From assembly GCF_046546175.1 (NCBI RefSeq), contig NZ_JBKGYF010000002.1, forward strand, positions 1 to 48,399: a stretch of DNA of 48,399 nt. Reading direction: 5' to 3'. Position numbers and translations under genes: made by a program. The notes beneath the pieces were generated by a model, which searched no databases, was not told where the DNA came from, and worked only from the letters and a program-made list of their open reading frames with translations. Positions within the stretch are counted from its first letter, which is position 1, and every line of letters begins with the position of its first letter. The stretch comes from Methanohalobium sp046546175. GTDB taxonomy: Archaea; Halobacteriota; Methanosarcinia; Methanosarcinales; Methanosarcinaceae. Of the stretch, positions 26,000 to 34,100 are shown piece after piece.

Positions 26000-27193
26000 T
26001 TAGGTTGGTCTTTTTTCCTCTATCCCAGCTGCAAGAATTACTGAAACAAAAACCAGCATAGAAAGTAATATAAACGCTGTCCTTGTCCCGTACAGCTCCA
26101 GGAATATACCTGCCATTACTGGCCCTGAAGCCGAGCCGAACCAGCGGATCATATTGAAGGTTCCCATGGTAGTTGCAATAATTGAAGATTCCACTTTAAC
26201 CACTTCGTCCACAAGTAGGGTGGATGTCAGTGTGACAACTGGACCAAAACATAAACCTACGAACGCAAAACTGGATGCTATCAAAAGAGATTCAGGTGTT
26301 ACCCAAGACAGAAGAAACAGGGCACTACCTCCCAGAATTGCAATAATTATCAGTGGTTTTTTCCTGCCGATTATATCAGACACCCAGCCACTGAACGTCG
26401 CACCAAGTGAGCTCACTGCCGCATGCGGTATAAATATAAGACCTGTAACTGCTGTTGTAATTCCTGCATCCTTGGCAAAAAAGGGCACTACATAAGATGC
26501 TCCAATAGCTGCCATATCACAAAGCATGGCAACAAGTGTTATGAATATCATCGACCTTGTTCTAAACATATCAAAGGAAAAAAATAGTACATTACGGGTG
26601 GTTTGCCTATTCGTAACATCTGCTCTGGTCTCATGCATGAAAAGGGAGAGGACAGACACAAGGAATGCAATTCCTGCAAGCGCCATGAAAACCGTCCTCC
26701 AGCCGTATATACCTCCGAATATACCCCCAACCGAATATCCGGATATTGTTCCAAAACCTGTTGCCACTGCCAGCACACTCATAGCCCTGCCACGTTCCTG
26801 ATATTTGAACATATCTCCAACCATTGTAAAAGATGTCTGGAAGAATATGGCAGCACCTGTACCAGATATTGCTCTGGCAAACAGAAGAGTATAAAAACTG
26901 GATGATAGTGAAAGGATACCTACACCAGTTCCAAAAATAAAAATTCCGGAAAAAAGCAGTATTTTTCTTCCAAACCTGTCTGAAATCAAACCAAATGGAA
27001 CCTGCAAAATTGCCATGAATATAAGAAATGTTCCGGCTACCCACCCAAGATGAGATTTTGAGATATTCAAATCCTCAGAGATATTTGGGAGAAGCGGTAT
27101 CAATGATAGAATTCCCAAGAATACACAAAAGGTTCCAACTGATAGCAACAACATCTGACGTTTTCTGCTGAATGTAGGTATTGATGCAGTCAT
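26000..27193 (-). CDS. Major facilitator superfamily exporter
   Basis: This 397-residue membrane protein has about 12 hydrophobic segments. The MFS loop motif is GLISDRFGRKILLFSG (about 63-78), repeated in the second half as GWVSDIIGRKKPL. ISGTGAAIFFQTSF in helix 5 fits the drug/H+ antiporter branch. The substrate is not predictable. It is convergent with the flavoprotein gene and ends 1 base from it. Confidence 0.87.
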   Translation of the reverse strand: MTASIPTFSRKRQMLLLSVGTFCVFLGILSLIPLLPNISEDLNISKSHLGWVAGTFLIFMAILQVPFGLISDRFGRKILLFSGIFIFGTGVGILSLSSSFYTLLFARAISGTGAAIFFQTSFTMVGDMFKYQERGRAMSVLAVATGFGTISGYSVGGIFGGIYGWRTVFMALAGIAFLVSVLSLFMHETRADVTNRQTTRNVLFFSFDMFRTRSMIFITLVAMLCDMAAIGASYVVPFFAKDAGITTAVTGLIFIPHAAVSSLGATFSGWVSDIIGRKKPLIIIAILGGSALFLLSWVTPESLLIASSFAFVGLCFGPVVTLTSTLLVDEVVKVESSIIATTMGTFNMIRWFGSASGPVMAGIFLELYGTRTAFILLSMLVFVSVILAAGIEEKRPT

Positions 27194-27411
27194 TATATCA
27201 AATCATTTGAACCTTTTTAAACAAAAACCAAAAGTATATCAGGATAGAACGATTCTGAGAGTTATACTTTGTAGAATAGACAGTGACAACTATTATTTAG
27301 TATTATTAGTTTCTAAATTCTATCAAAACAAACAATACATAATAACGAATTTAATAAATATGTAATGCAATAATTCTAACAAACTGTGTTTTAGATTATC
27401 CGGTGATAGAG

Positions 27412-27894
27412 ATGAAAGGAAAAGTTTGGAAATTTGGAGATGATATTGATACCGATGCTATAATTCCAGGAAGATACCTGATTTTTAACACACCCGAAGA
27501 ACTCGCAAAACATGCATTTGAAGGTGTACGCTCCGACTTTGCAGAAAATGTGAAAGAAAACGATATCATTGTTGCAGGTAGTAATTTTGGATGCGGTTCT
27601 TCAAGGGAACATGCTCCACTTGCACTCAAGGGTACAAAAATAGGGTGTGTAATTGCCAAATCCTTTGCACGAATTTTTTTCAGAAATGCTATCAATATTG
27701 GTGTTCCACTTCTTGAGTGTTCAGAAACAGATAAAATAGACGAAGGAGATGAAATCAAAGTTGAACTCTCCACTGGCATTATTGAAAATAAAACAAAAGG
27801 TGAAAAGTACCAGGCAACCCCTCTTCCGGATTTTGTCCGTGAGATTGTGGATGCCGGAGGATTGATAGAATACACAAAAAGACTCGTTAACTGA
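27412..27894 (+). CDS. leuD: 3-isopropylmalate dehydratase small subunit LeuD
   Basis: The ATG at 27412 is preferred because GGTGATAG lies just before it; a GTG at 27403 would fall inside that site. The protein of 160 residues is the aconitase swivel domain: FGDDIDTDAIIPGRYLIF, GSNFGCGSSREHAPLALKG and KSFARIFFRNAINIGVPLL. Work on Methanocaldococcus links YLRT in the flexible loop to homoaconitase and a hydrophobic YLxx loop to isopropylmalate isomerase. The YLIF here favours the latter. The large subunit is not in the window. leuB follows 47 bases downstream. Confidence 0.88.
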   Translation: MKGKVWKFGDDIDTDAIIPGRYLIFNTPEELAKHAFEGVRSDFAENVKENDIIVAGSNFGCGSSREHAPLALKGTKIGCVIAKSFARIFFRNAINIGVPLLECSETDKIDEGDEIKVELSTGIIENKTKGEKYQATPLPDFVREIVDAGGLIEYTKRLVN

Positions 27895-27941
27895 TTTAAT
27901 GTAACATAAAATTATTGTAACCAAGATTTAAAGGAGATAAT

Positions 27942-29078
27942 ATGACACAGTACAAAGTCCCAGTTATACCAGGAGACGGTGTAGGACCCGAAATCATAGG
28001 AGAAGGTAAAAAAGTCATTGATGCAGCAGGAGAAAAACACGGATTCGATGTTGACTGGATAGAATACCCCCATGGTGCAGACCACTATCTGGAAACCGGT
28101 GAACTGTTATCAGAGGATACACTCAAGGAGCTTTCCTATTACCACTCAATATATCTGGGTTCTATCGGTGACCCCAGAGTTGCTCCGGGTGTACTGGAAA
28201 AAGGAATTCTGCTCAAAGCCAGGTTCTATTTTGACCAGTATATAAACCTGCGCCCAGTCAAACTTCTGGATGGTGTCTGGACACCCCTTAAAAACAAAAA
28301 CCCTGAAGACATTGATTTTTCAGTTGTCAGGGAAAACACAGAAGACTTCTACATCGGTATCGGCGGAAGGGCTAAAAAAGGTGTCAGTGAAGAAGAGCTT
28401 GAAGTTATAAGGTCCATGTACAGCACACGATTCGGTCTGGATATAGAAACTGATAGTGAAGAAATCGCCTATCAGATAGGAATGATTTCAAAGGAGGGAA
28501 CTAGAAGGGTCATTAAATACGCCTTTGACCTAGCTATGGAGAGAAACATGGATAAACATGTGGCGTCTGTGGACAAGGCAAACGTGCTGTCTGATATCTA
28601 TGGATTCTGGAGAGAGCAGTTCAACGACATTGCAGAAAATTATCCTGATATTGATATCGATTTCAATTATGTGGATGCTATTACCATGTGGTTTGTGAAA
28701 AATCCTGAATGGTACGATGTTGTTGTGACTCCCAACATGTTCGGTGACATCATAACCGACCTTGGTGCGATGATACAGGGTGGACTTGGACTGGCACCAG
28801 GTGGCAACATTAACCCTGAGGGAACCAGTATGTTCGAACCAATCCACGGCTCTGCACCAAAATACAAGGGTCAGAACAAGGTAAACCCGATTGCAACCAT
28901 ATGGGCTGGTTCCATGCTTGTTGATCAGCTCGGGGAAACAGATGCATCAAAGGACATCCTGTCAGCCATTGAAAAGAGCATTGCTGAGAACAAAATCAAG
29001 ACCTATGATATGGGCGGCAGTTCCAAAACATCAGAGGTCGGAGACAATATTGCAATGATTATAAAAGAAGAACTGTGA
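27942..29078 (+). CDS. leuB: 3-isopropylmalate dehydrogenase
   Basis: This 378-residue beta-decarboxylating dehydrogenase shows VPVIPGDGVGPEIIGEGKKV, LLKARFYFDQYINLRPVKLL, VVRENTEDFYIGIGG, SVDKANVLSDIYGFWR with the catalytic Lys, VVVTPNMFGDIITDLGAM and FEPIHGSAPKYKG. It oxidises 3-isopropylmalate in leucine synthesis. Homoisocitrate or threo-isocitrate dehydrogenase paralogues are close relatives; pairing with the YLIF-type leuD supports the leucine role. AAGGAGATAAT precedes the ATG. A strong hairpin follows 1 base after the stop codon. Confidence 0.87.
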   Translation: MTQYKVPVIPGDGVGPEIIGEGKKVIDAAGEKHGFDVDWIEYPHGADHYLETGELLSEDTLKELSYYHSIYLGSIGDPRVAPGVLEKGILLKARFYFDQYINLRPVKLLDGVWTPLKNKNPEDIDFSVVRENTEDFYIGIGGRAKKGVSEEELEVIRSMYSTRFGLDIETDSEEIAYQIGMISKEGTRRVIKYAFDLAMERNMDKHVASVDKANVLSDIYGFWREQFNDIAENYPDIDIDFNYVDAITMWFVKNPEWYDVVVTPNMFGDIITDLGAMIQGGLGLAPGGNINPEGTSMFEPIHGSAPKYKGQNKVNPIATIWAGSMLVDQLGETDASKDILSAIEKSIAENKIKTYDMGGSSKTSEVGDNIAMIIKEEL

Positions 29079-29079
29079 A

Positions 29080-29101
29080 AATGCACCACATAAGGTGCAT
29101 T
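29080..29101. terminator. Bidirectional hairpin terminator between leuB and mscS
   Basis: AATGCACC and GGTGCATT form a perfect 8-bp stem with loop ACATAA. It sits between two converging genes, 1 base after the leuB stop codon and 4 bases before the mscS stop codon, so it can end transcription from both sides. Confidence 0.75.
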
Positions 29102-29105
29102 AAAT

Positions 29106-29927
29106 TCACACATTTTCTTTTTTATCCAGATTCACATCCATCTGTGGATATGGTATTTCAATACCTTCTTGTTTATAGGCTTTGAAGATTTCACTGGTAA
29201 GATCCCATTTGACAGTCCACACATCTTCGTTTTTTGTCCATGCACGCAGCTGAAGGTTTACCGAGGAATCACCAAGTCCTGATGTTACCACTGCAGGTGC
29301 AGGGTCATCCAGAACCATAGAATTATTTTTCATGATATCAAAAGCCACCTGGATTGCTTTATCAAGGTTGGCATCATAACTTATACCAACATCAACCCTT
29401 GCCCTTCGTAGAGGCATACGTGTATCATTGATGACTGCACTCCCCCATACGAGTTTATTTGGGATTGTGATGAACTGATTGTCAGGAGTGATAAGTTCAG
29501 TTGCCATCATCCCTACTGCGTTCACCTTTCCAAACATTCCATTGATAGTTACATAATCATCCCTGTCGATGGGGCGCAATGTTGCTATCCAGATTCCTGC
29601 TGTCAAATTTGTCAGAGTGTCCTGCATACCAAAACCCAGGATTAAACCGATAACTGCTGAAAGACCCAAGAATACAGAACCTACAGCAAATCCCAGTGCA
29701 CCTACAAATGCAAGAATTACAAGTACATATAATAATGCAACCAGAAACCTGGATAAGAATTCAATCACAATACCCGGTAATTTTGTCTTTTTCAACCCGT
29801 TCCTAAATATTGATACTACAATCCTAGCTAATATAAAACCTACTAGCAGTACAACAACTGCAAAAATCAAATCAGATACAGTTAACTCTGTATATGGTAT
29901 ACCTTGTGACAGTACTCCATCCACCAT
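29106..29927 (-). CDS. MscS-family mechanosensitive channel
   Basis: The ATG at 29927 is chosen because GGGTGTG lies before it at good spacing; an in-frame GTG at 29936 would overlap that site. The protein of 273 residues has three N-terminal membrane helices. The third, pore-lining helix is FLGLSAVIGLILGFGMQDTL, rich in Gly/Ala as expected for MscS. The cytosolic beta domain follows with RDDYVTINGMFGKVNAVG and TPDNQFITIPNKLVWGS. It probably releases solutes on osmotic downshift. Confidence 0.9.
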   Translation of the reverse strand: MVDGVLSQGIPYTELTVSDLIFAVVVLLVGFILARIVVSIFRNGLKKTKLPGIVIEFLSRFLVALLYVLVILAFVGALGFAVGSVFLGLSAVIGLILGFGMQDTLTNLTAGIWIATLRPIDRDDYVTINGMFGKVNAVGMMATELITPDNQFITIPNKLVWGSAVINDTRMPLRRARVDVGISYDANLDKAIQVAFDIMKNNSMVLDDPAPAVVTSGLGDSSVNLQLRAWTKNEDVWTVKWDLTSEIFKAYKQEGIEIPYPQMDVNLDKKENV

Positions 29928-30065
29928 ATAACACACCCTTAAAAGTTTTGAGGATTTTCAAGTATAAAAAACTAACTTCACTAAAGTTTCATAGAGCACT
30001 TTTTGCTCCAAAAGAAAATATAAAAATAACAACATTTAAAAAATATGACACCATAAAGAAATTTA

Positions 30066-31820
30066 ATGGATAAAATTCTCGGAATATTTACCCTGATGAC
30101 ATTTATATTCATAGTATTACTGTTAATTCCATCCGCATCTGCCTATTCATTTCAAGATGAATTGATATGGGAATATGGAGGAGATTATGAACTTTCACAG
30201 GATGAGCGTGCTAAAGCCGGACCCTACACTATAAAAGTTCATGAAATCAACGCAGGGTCAAATCCTCCATCTGCATCCATTCTCCTTTATCAAAATAATG
30301 TTTATAAAGACAAATTTTTCTTCGATCCTGAAGCTAACCGTGAGCAGGTCTATGAAAATGATTTAAAAATTAAAATTCATGACATAAACAGAAATAATGT
30401 TTCTGTTGAGCTTTACAGACATGTATATGAGAAGGTTTGGGTCAAAGATACTGAAAGAAAAGGCTTTCATAAAGGTGAAAAGCTAAAAAACGGGAATTAT
30501 ACAGTAGAAGTACTGGATTTCAAACAGAAGGAAGCTGTACTGGAAATATCCAACCCCTACAAAAACGAGGTTTTCAAGGACAATTACAAGAAAGCTGAAT
30601 CCAGAAAATACTACAAAGAATTTATGGTAAGAGTTGCAAGCCTGTATCCTGAACAGGGCATAGTATACCTTGAAACCTATAGACCCGGTCATCCCAGTTT
30701 TTCAATTGATGTTTTGAACAATAGAGACAGTTTCAACCCCAATGAAACTATCGGGTATAATGTTCTTGTCAAGAACAATGGAAACATACCTGTTCAGGAA
30801 GTTACACTGGAGAGTTCGACCAATAACGGAGAAATTAGTCAGCCGGTCATGCTGCATAATGCAATCGGTGCAAATGAAAGCACTGTATTTCCTGTTAACA
30901 TTAACCCTCCAGATAAACCACTTGGCAATGACATAGAAACCCGTTTCACGGTATCAGGACATGATTACCGGGGAAATAATTATTCCGATTCAACAACCGT
31001 AAGCACCCATATAAATTCACACATGAAAATCGAAAAAAGCGTCAATAAAGATGATGTTACTCTGTTTGAGAAGGATAAAAACGACACAATACAGGTTAAT
31101 TTAAAAATCTACAACATGGGTGACTCCAAAAAGCTGGTAGATGTTAGAGATTACATCCCTGATTCATTCACAATCATTGGACACGACTCCCTTGAAAAAT
31201 CCATTGTAGTAGATTCTAATTCCACAAAAAATATAACGTATAAGATTAAACCAACAAAACCGGGTAGCTATACACTAAAACCTGCAAAACTTGAATGGGT
31301 AGATAACGAAGAAAAGTATACCACAGAATCTGATGAGAAGGAAATAAAGGTACATGGTCCATGGATACAGGTGGATAAATCATTACGTTCGGATGCCGTA
31401 AATATCAGTGACAATGTAGAGGTTACCATCAATATCAAAAATAATGGTGACCGGATAGCAGATATCAACTTCACTGATCGTATACCTGAAGACCTTGATT
31501 TGGTTTCAGGAGATATACAATGGAGCGGTAAAGTAGGTCCAAAAACAAGCAAGGATATAACCTATACCTTAACAACCAATAGATCCGGAAGATATATCCT
31601 GCCTGGGTTAGAACTTGAAATAAATAACAACCAGACAAGAGCGGTATCCAATTCCGCAATACTATATGTAGATGATATATCTAAAGAAGACGAACCAAAA
31701 GAACCTGTACTTACAAGAATTGATGCATTCGAATTCATGGTTACAGCCTTTATCGCAATTTTTGCATTCCTGTTCCTAGTTCCATTATCTGCCTATCTAT
31801 ATATAAAAAGGAAAAAATAA
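30066..31820 (+). CDS. Secreted, membrane-anchored protein with duplicated N-terminal domain and DUF11/CARDB-like repeats
   Basis: This 584-residue protein starts with a signal peptide ending PSASAYS (about 26) and ends with a membrane helix (about 555-577) followed by KRKK, so nearly all of it faces outside. Residues about 45-210 hold two copies of a roughly 75-residue unit: GPYTIKVHEI...VYKDKFFF...VELYRHVY, and GNYTVEVLDF...VFKDNYKK...VYLETYRP. Next come three Ig-like blocks with VLVKNNGNIPVQEV, LKIYNMGDSKKLVDV and INIKNNGDRIADINF. It resembles S-layer-associated proteins of Methanosarcinaceae. Exact role unknown. Confidence 0.75.
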   Translation: MDKILGIFTLMTFIFIVLLLIPSASAYSFQDELIWEYGGDYELSQDERAKAGPYTIKVHEINAGSNPPSASILLYQNNVYKDKFFFDPEANREQVYENDLKIKIHDINRNNVSVELYRHVYEKVWVKDTERKGFHKGEKLKNGNYTVEVLDFKQKEAVLEISNPYKNEVFKDNYKKAESRKYYKEFMVRVASLYPEQGIVYLETYRPGHPSFSIDVLNNRDSFNPNETIGYNVLVKNNGNIPVQEVTLESSTNNGEISQPVMLHNAIGANESTVFPVNINPPDKPLGNDIETRFTVSGHDYRGNNYSDSTTVSTHINSHMKIEKSVNKDDVTLFEKDKNDTIQVNLKIYNMGDSKKLVDVRDYIPDSFTIIGHDSLEKSIVVDSNSTKNITYKIKPTKPGSYTLKPAKLEWVDNEEKYTTESDEKEIKVHGPWIQVDKSLRSDAVNISDNVEVTINIKNNGDRIADINFTDRIPEDLDLVSGDIQWSGKVGPKTSKDITYTLTTNRSGRYILPGLELEINNNQTRAVSNSAILYVDDISKEDEPKEPVLTRIDAFEFMVTAFIAIFAFLFLVPLSAYLYIKRKK

Positions 31821-31838
31821 ACACATAAGAGGGTTTCA

Positions 31839-32141
31839 ATGGAAATGATAACAATTACATCAATGCTGGTATTTGGAATATATTCACTGCTGGTTCTCCT
31901 TTTACTAATCAATGTGTCGTCCATGATGGCGATATTATTACTTATTATTGCACCAGTGGGTTCGGTACTTATCATTCCGGAAGCGATTATAGGATTCCTG
32001 ACACATCAGCATATAGTTCTTGCAAATGGTTTGGTTCCTGTCAACAACCTTCATATACTGCTGATTATATGGTCAACTCTCACAGGGCTTATATTATACA
32101 CCGAATTTTTAACCTGGTATCTATCAAGAAGCAGAACCTGA
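31839..32141 (+). CDS. Small membrane protein of unknown function
   Basis: This 100-residue protein has three hydrophobic segments (about 5-25, 28-50 and 68-92) with few charged residues. I do not recognise a family. It starts 18 bases after the secreted repeat protein with AGAGGG upstream, so the pair is probably one operon and this protein may help anchor or assemble its partner. That role is an inference from position. Confidence 0.6.
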   Translation: MEMITITSMLVFGIYSLLVLLLLINVSSMMAILLLIIAPVGSVLIIPEAIIGFLTHQHIVLANGLVPVNNLHILLIIWSTLTGLILYTEFLTWYLSRSRT

Positions 32142-32195
32142 AAATAAAAACATGTTGACTGATATTTGCTGCACAAAACCCTTATAAGGATTAAA

Positions 32196-32241
32196 CCTAC
32201 TACGGGGTATTCGTAGAACCGAGGAGTAGTGAGAATACCCT
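32196..32241 (+). promoter_or_regulatory. Dyad with pseudoknot potential upstream of the MATE gene
   Basis: GGGGTATTC (32204-32212) pairs with GAATACCCT (32233-32241) over 9 bp, one of them G-U. In addition, ACTAC (32199-32203), just before the first arm, can pair with GTAGT (32226-32230) in the loop, giving an H-type pseudoknot if transcribed. The palindrome CCTTATAAGG (32180-32189) just upstream contains a TATA-like core; if it is the promoter, the dyad would lie across the start of transcription and might instead be a repressor site. Confidence 0.45.
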
Positions 32242-32337
32242 CTAAGTTTTCTACACTTCAACATTAAATAAATTTCTGAGTTTTGATGTTCAGATAACAT
32301 AATTATAACCTGCATAATGCACATAAGCACAGGTATC

Positions 32338-32353
32338 AAATCCGCGAGGATTT
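32338..32353 (+). promoter_or_regulatory. Hairpin holding the Shine-Dalgarno of the MATE gene
   Basis: AAATCC and GGATTT form a perfect 6-bp stem around the GNRA-type loop GCGA. The ribosome site GAGGA (32346-32350) lies across the loop and the 3' arm, 6 bases before the TTG start at 32357. When folded, the hairpin would mask the ribosome site, so translation may depend on its melting or on a competing fold. Confidence 0.5.
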
Positions 32354-32356
32354 ATT

Positions 32357-33751
32357 TTGAATGACCGAAAAAAATTATTGAACAATGAAAAGGTCAGTAA
32401 CCTCCTGCTGAAACTATCAGCCCCTGCCATCGCAGGTATGTTAATACAGGCACTATACAACATAGTGGATACTATTTTTGTGGGTCAAGCTCTAGGAGAC
32501 GCCAGTGCACAGGGAATTGGTGGACTGACCATTGCTTTTCCGGTACAGATGATAATGGCCGGGCTGGGACTTATTATCGGTATCGGTGGAGCTTCAATGA
32601 TTTCCCGCAATCTGGGGTCCAACAATATTGAGAGGGCTGAAAAAACACTGGGGAATGTCATACTCCTGATTCTTGTTTTCAGTACTCTGATTACACTCAT
32701 TGTTAGCTTCTATATCAACCCCATAATGAAAGCCTTTGGTGCCACTGAAACCACATTGCCCTATGCTGTGGATTATCTTCGGATCATAACCTATGGATGT
32801 ATATTCTTCATTTTTGCAATGGCCACCAACAATATTGTACGTGCAGAAGGCAGTGCTAATATAGCAATGTTTACAATGGTCATTGCTGGAATCACAAATA
32901 TTATTCTTGACCCAATATTCATATTCTGGTTTGGATGGGGTGTTAAGGGTGCTGCAACTGCTACTATTATATCACAATTTATCGGTTCATTATTCCTTAT
33001 TTACTATCTGTTTAGCGGCAGAAGCATAATGGGACTGCATCTTAAAAATCTGGTTCCTCAATTTGACATCATAAAAGAAAACATAGCTATTGGACTTTCT
33101 CCCTTTGCCAGGCAGTCTGCCAGTAGTTTGATGGTGGTAGTACTGAACAACATTCTGGCAGTATATGGAGGCGATGTTTCAATTGCTGTGTTTGGTATAA
33201 TCAACCGGCTTTTTATGTTCATCTTCATGCCGATGATTGGAATTGTTCAGGGATTACAACCTATTGTAGGATTCAATTACGGTGCCAGAAACTTTGAAAG
33301 AGTGATGGAATCCGTCAGATTATCGGTTATTATAACAACTGTAATGGCATCAATTGGTTTTGCAGTTTTATATGCATTCCCAGAACAGTTATTTGGTGTT
33401 TTTAGTAATGATCAGGCACTTATCAGTTCAGGCGAATCTGCGATAAGAATCATGGTACTGGTTGTACCTCTGGCAAGCTTTGAATTCATAGGGGCTACTC
33501 TCTATCAGTCTATTGGTAAAGCAAAACCATCTTTTATCCTGTCAGTATCGCGACAGGTCCTATTCCTGATTCCGCTTGTCATCATACTACCATTATATCT
33601 AGGTTTGGAAGGTATATGGATAGCTTTCCCGATTTCCGGATTCCTGTCTTTTCTGTTGAGCATTTTCATGATGAACAGAGAATTTAAGGTTCTGAAAGGA
33701 TACGTTCCGGACAACGGATATGAACATGATTTACAAAAAAGTACCAGATGA
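32357..33751 (+). CDS. MATE-family multidrug/cation exporter
   Basis: This 464-residue membrane protein has about 12 hydrophobic segments in two similar halves. LSAPAIAGMLIQALYNIVDT near the N-terminus and the half-repeat LSPFARQSASSLMVVVLNNI are typical of the MATE (NorM/DinF-like) family, and GIVQGLQPIVGFNYGARNFE is a conserved loop. Such proteins export organic cations in exchange for Na+ or H+. The start is a TTG, the first codon after GAGGA; no ATG is available nearby in frame. The 215 bases upstream contain unusual structure. Confidence 0.9.
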   Translation: MNDRKKLLNNEKVSNLLLKLSAPAIAGMLIQALYNIVDTIFVGQALGDASAQGIGGLTIAFPVQMIMAGLGLIIGIGGASMISRNLGSNNIERAEKTLGNVILLILVFSTLITLIVSFYINPIMKAFGATETTLPYAVDYLRIITYGCIFFIFAMATNNIVRAEGSANIAMFTMVIAGITNIILDPIFIFWFGWGVKGAATATIISQFIGSLFLIYYLFSGRSIMGLHLKNLVPQFDIIKENIAIGLSPFARQSASSLMVVVLNNILAVYGGDVSIAVFGIINRLFMFIFMPMIGIVQGLQPIVGFNYGARNFERVMESVRLSVIITTVMASIGFAVLYAFPEQLFGVFSNDQALISSGESAIRIMVLVVPLASFEFIGATLYQSIGKAKPSFILSVSRQVLFLIPLVIILPLYLGLEGIWIAFPISGFLSFLLSIFMMNREFKVLKGYVPDNGYEHDLQKSTR

Positions 33752-33839
33752 CCGCTATTTGTACCAATTATATAAGAAGGTTAAAAAGGTACTTATACTA
33801 AAAATTGCATAAATCCTGTACGGGAAGTGATGGACTAAT

Positions 33840-34097
33840 ATGGATAACACAACCGAAAAAAAATTAAAAAATCCCTTGGCTGCAGTAGGACTCTCATTTA
33901 TATTTCCAGGACTGGGACAGATATATAATCAGCAGGTTAGGAAAGGACAGATGTTTTTTGTAATCGCTATAATATTGATAGTAACAATGTTTGCCGCTGT
34001 TGGATTTGTGCTCTATCCAATATTCTGGATATACAATATGTATGATGCTTATAAAGATGCCATCAAAATGAACATAGGTGATATTCAACCCGGCTAA
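33840..34097 (+). CDS. TM2-domain-like small membrane protein
   Basis: This 85-residue protein fits the TM2-like pattern: KNPLAAVGLSFIFPGLGQIY, then NQQVRKGQMFFVIAIILIV, then a second membrane segment and the YPIFWIYNMYDAYKDA end. The function of such proteins is unknown. GGGAAGTGATGGACTAAT upstream includes a possible ribosome site. It is 88 bases after the MATE gene and convergent with the ABCE1 gene. Confidence 0.75.
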   Translation: MDNTTEKKLKNPLAAVGLSFIFPGLGQIYNQQVRKGQMFFVIAIILIVTMFAAVGFVLYPIFWIYNMYDAYKDAIKMNIGDIQPG

Positions 34098-34100
34098 ATT

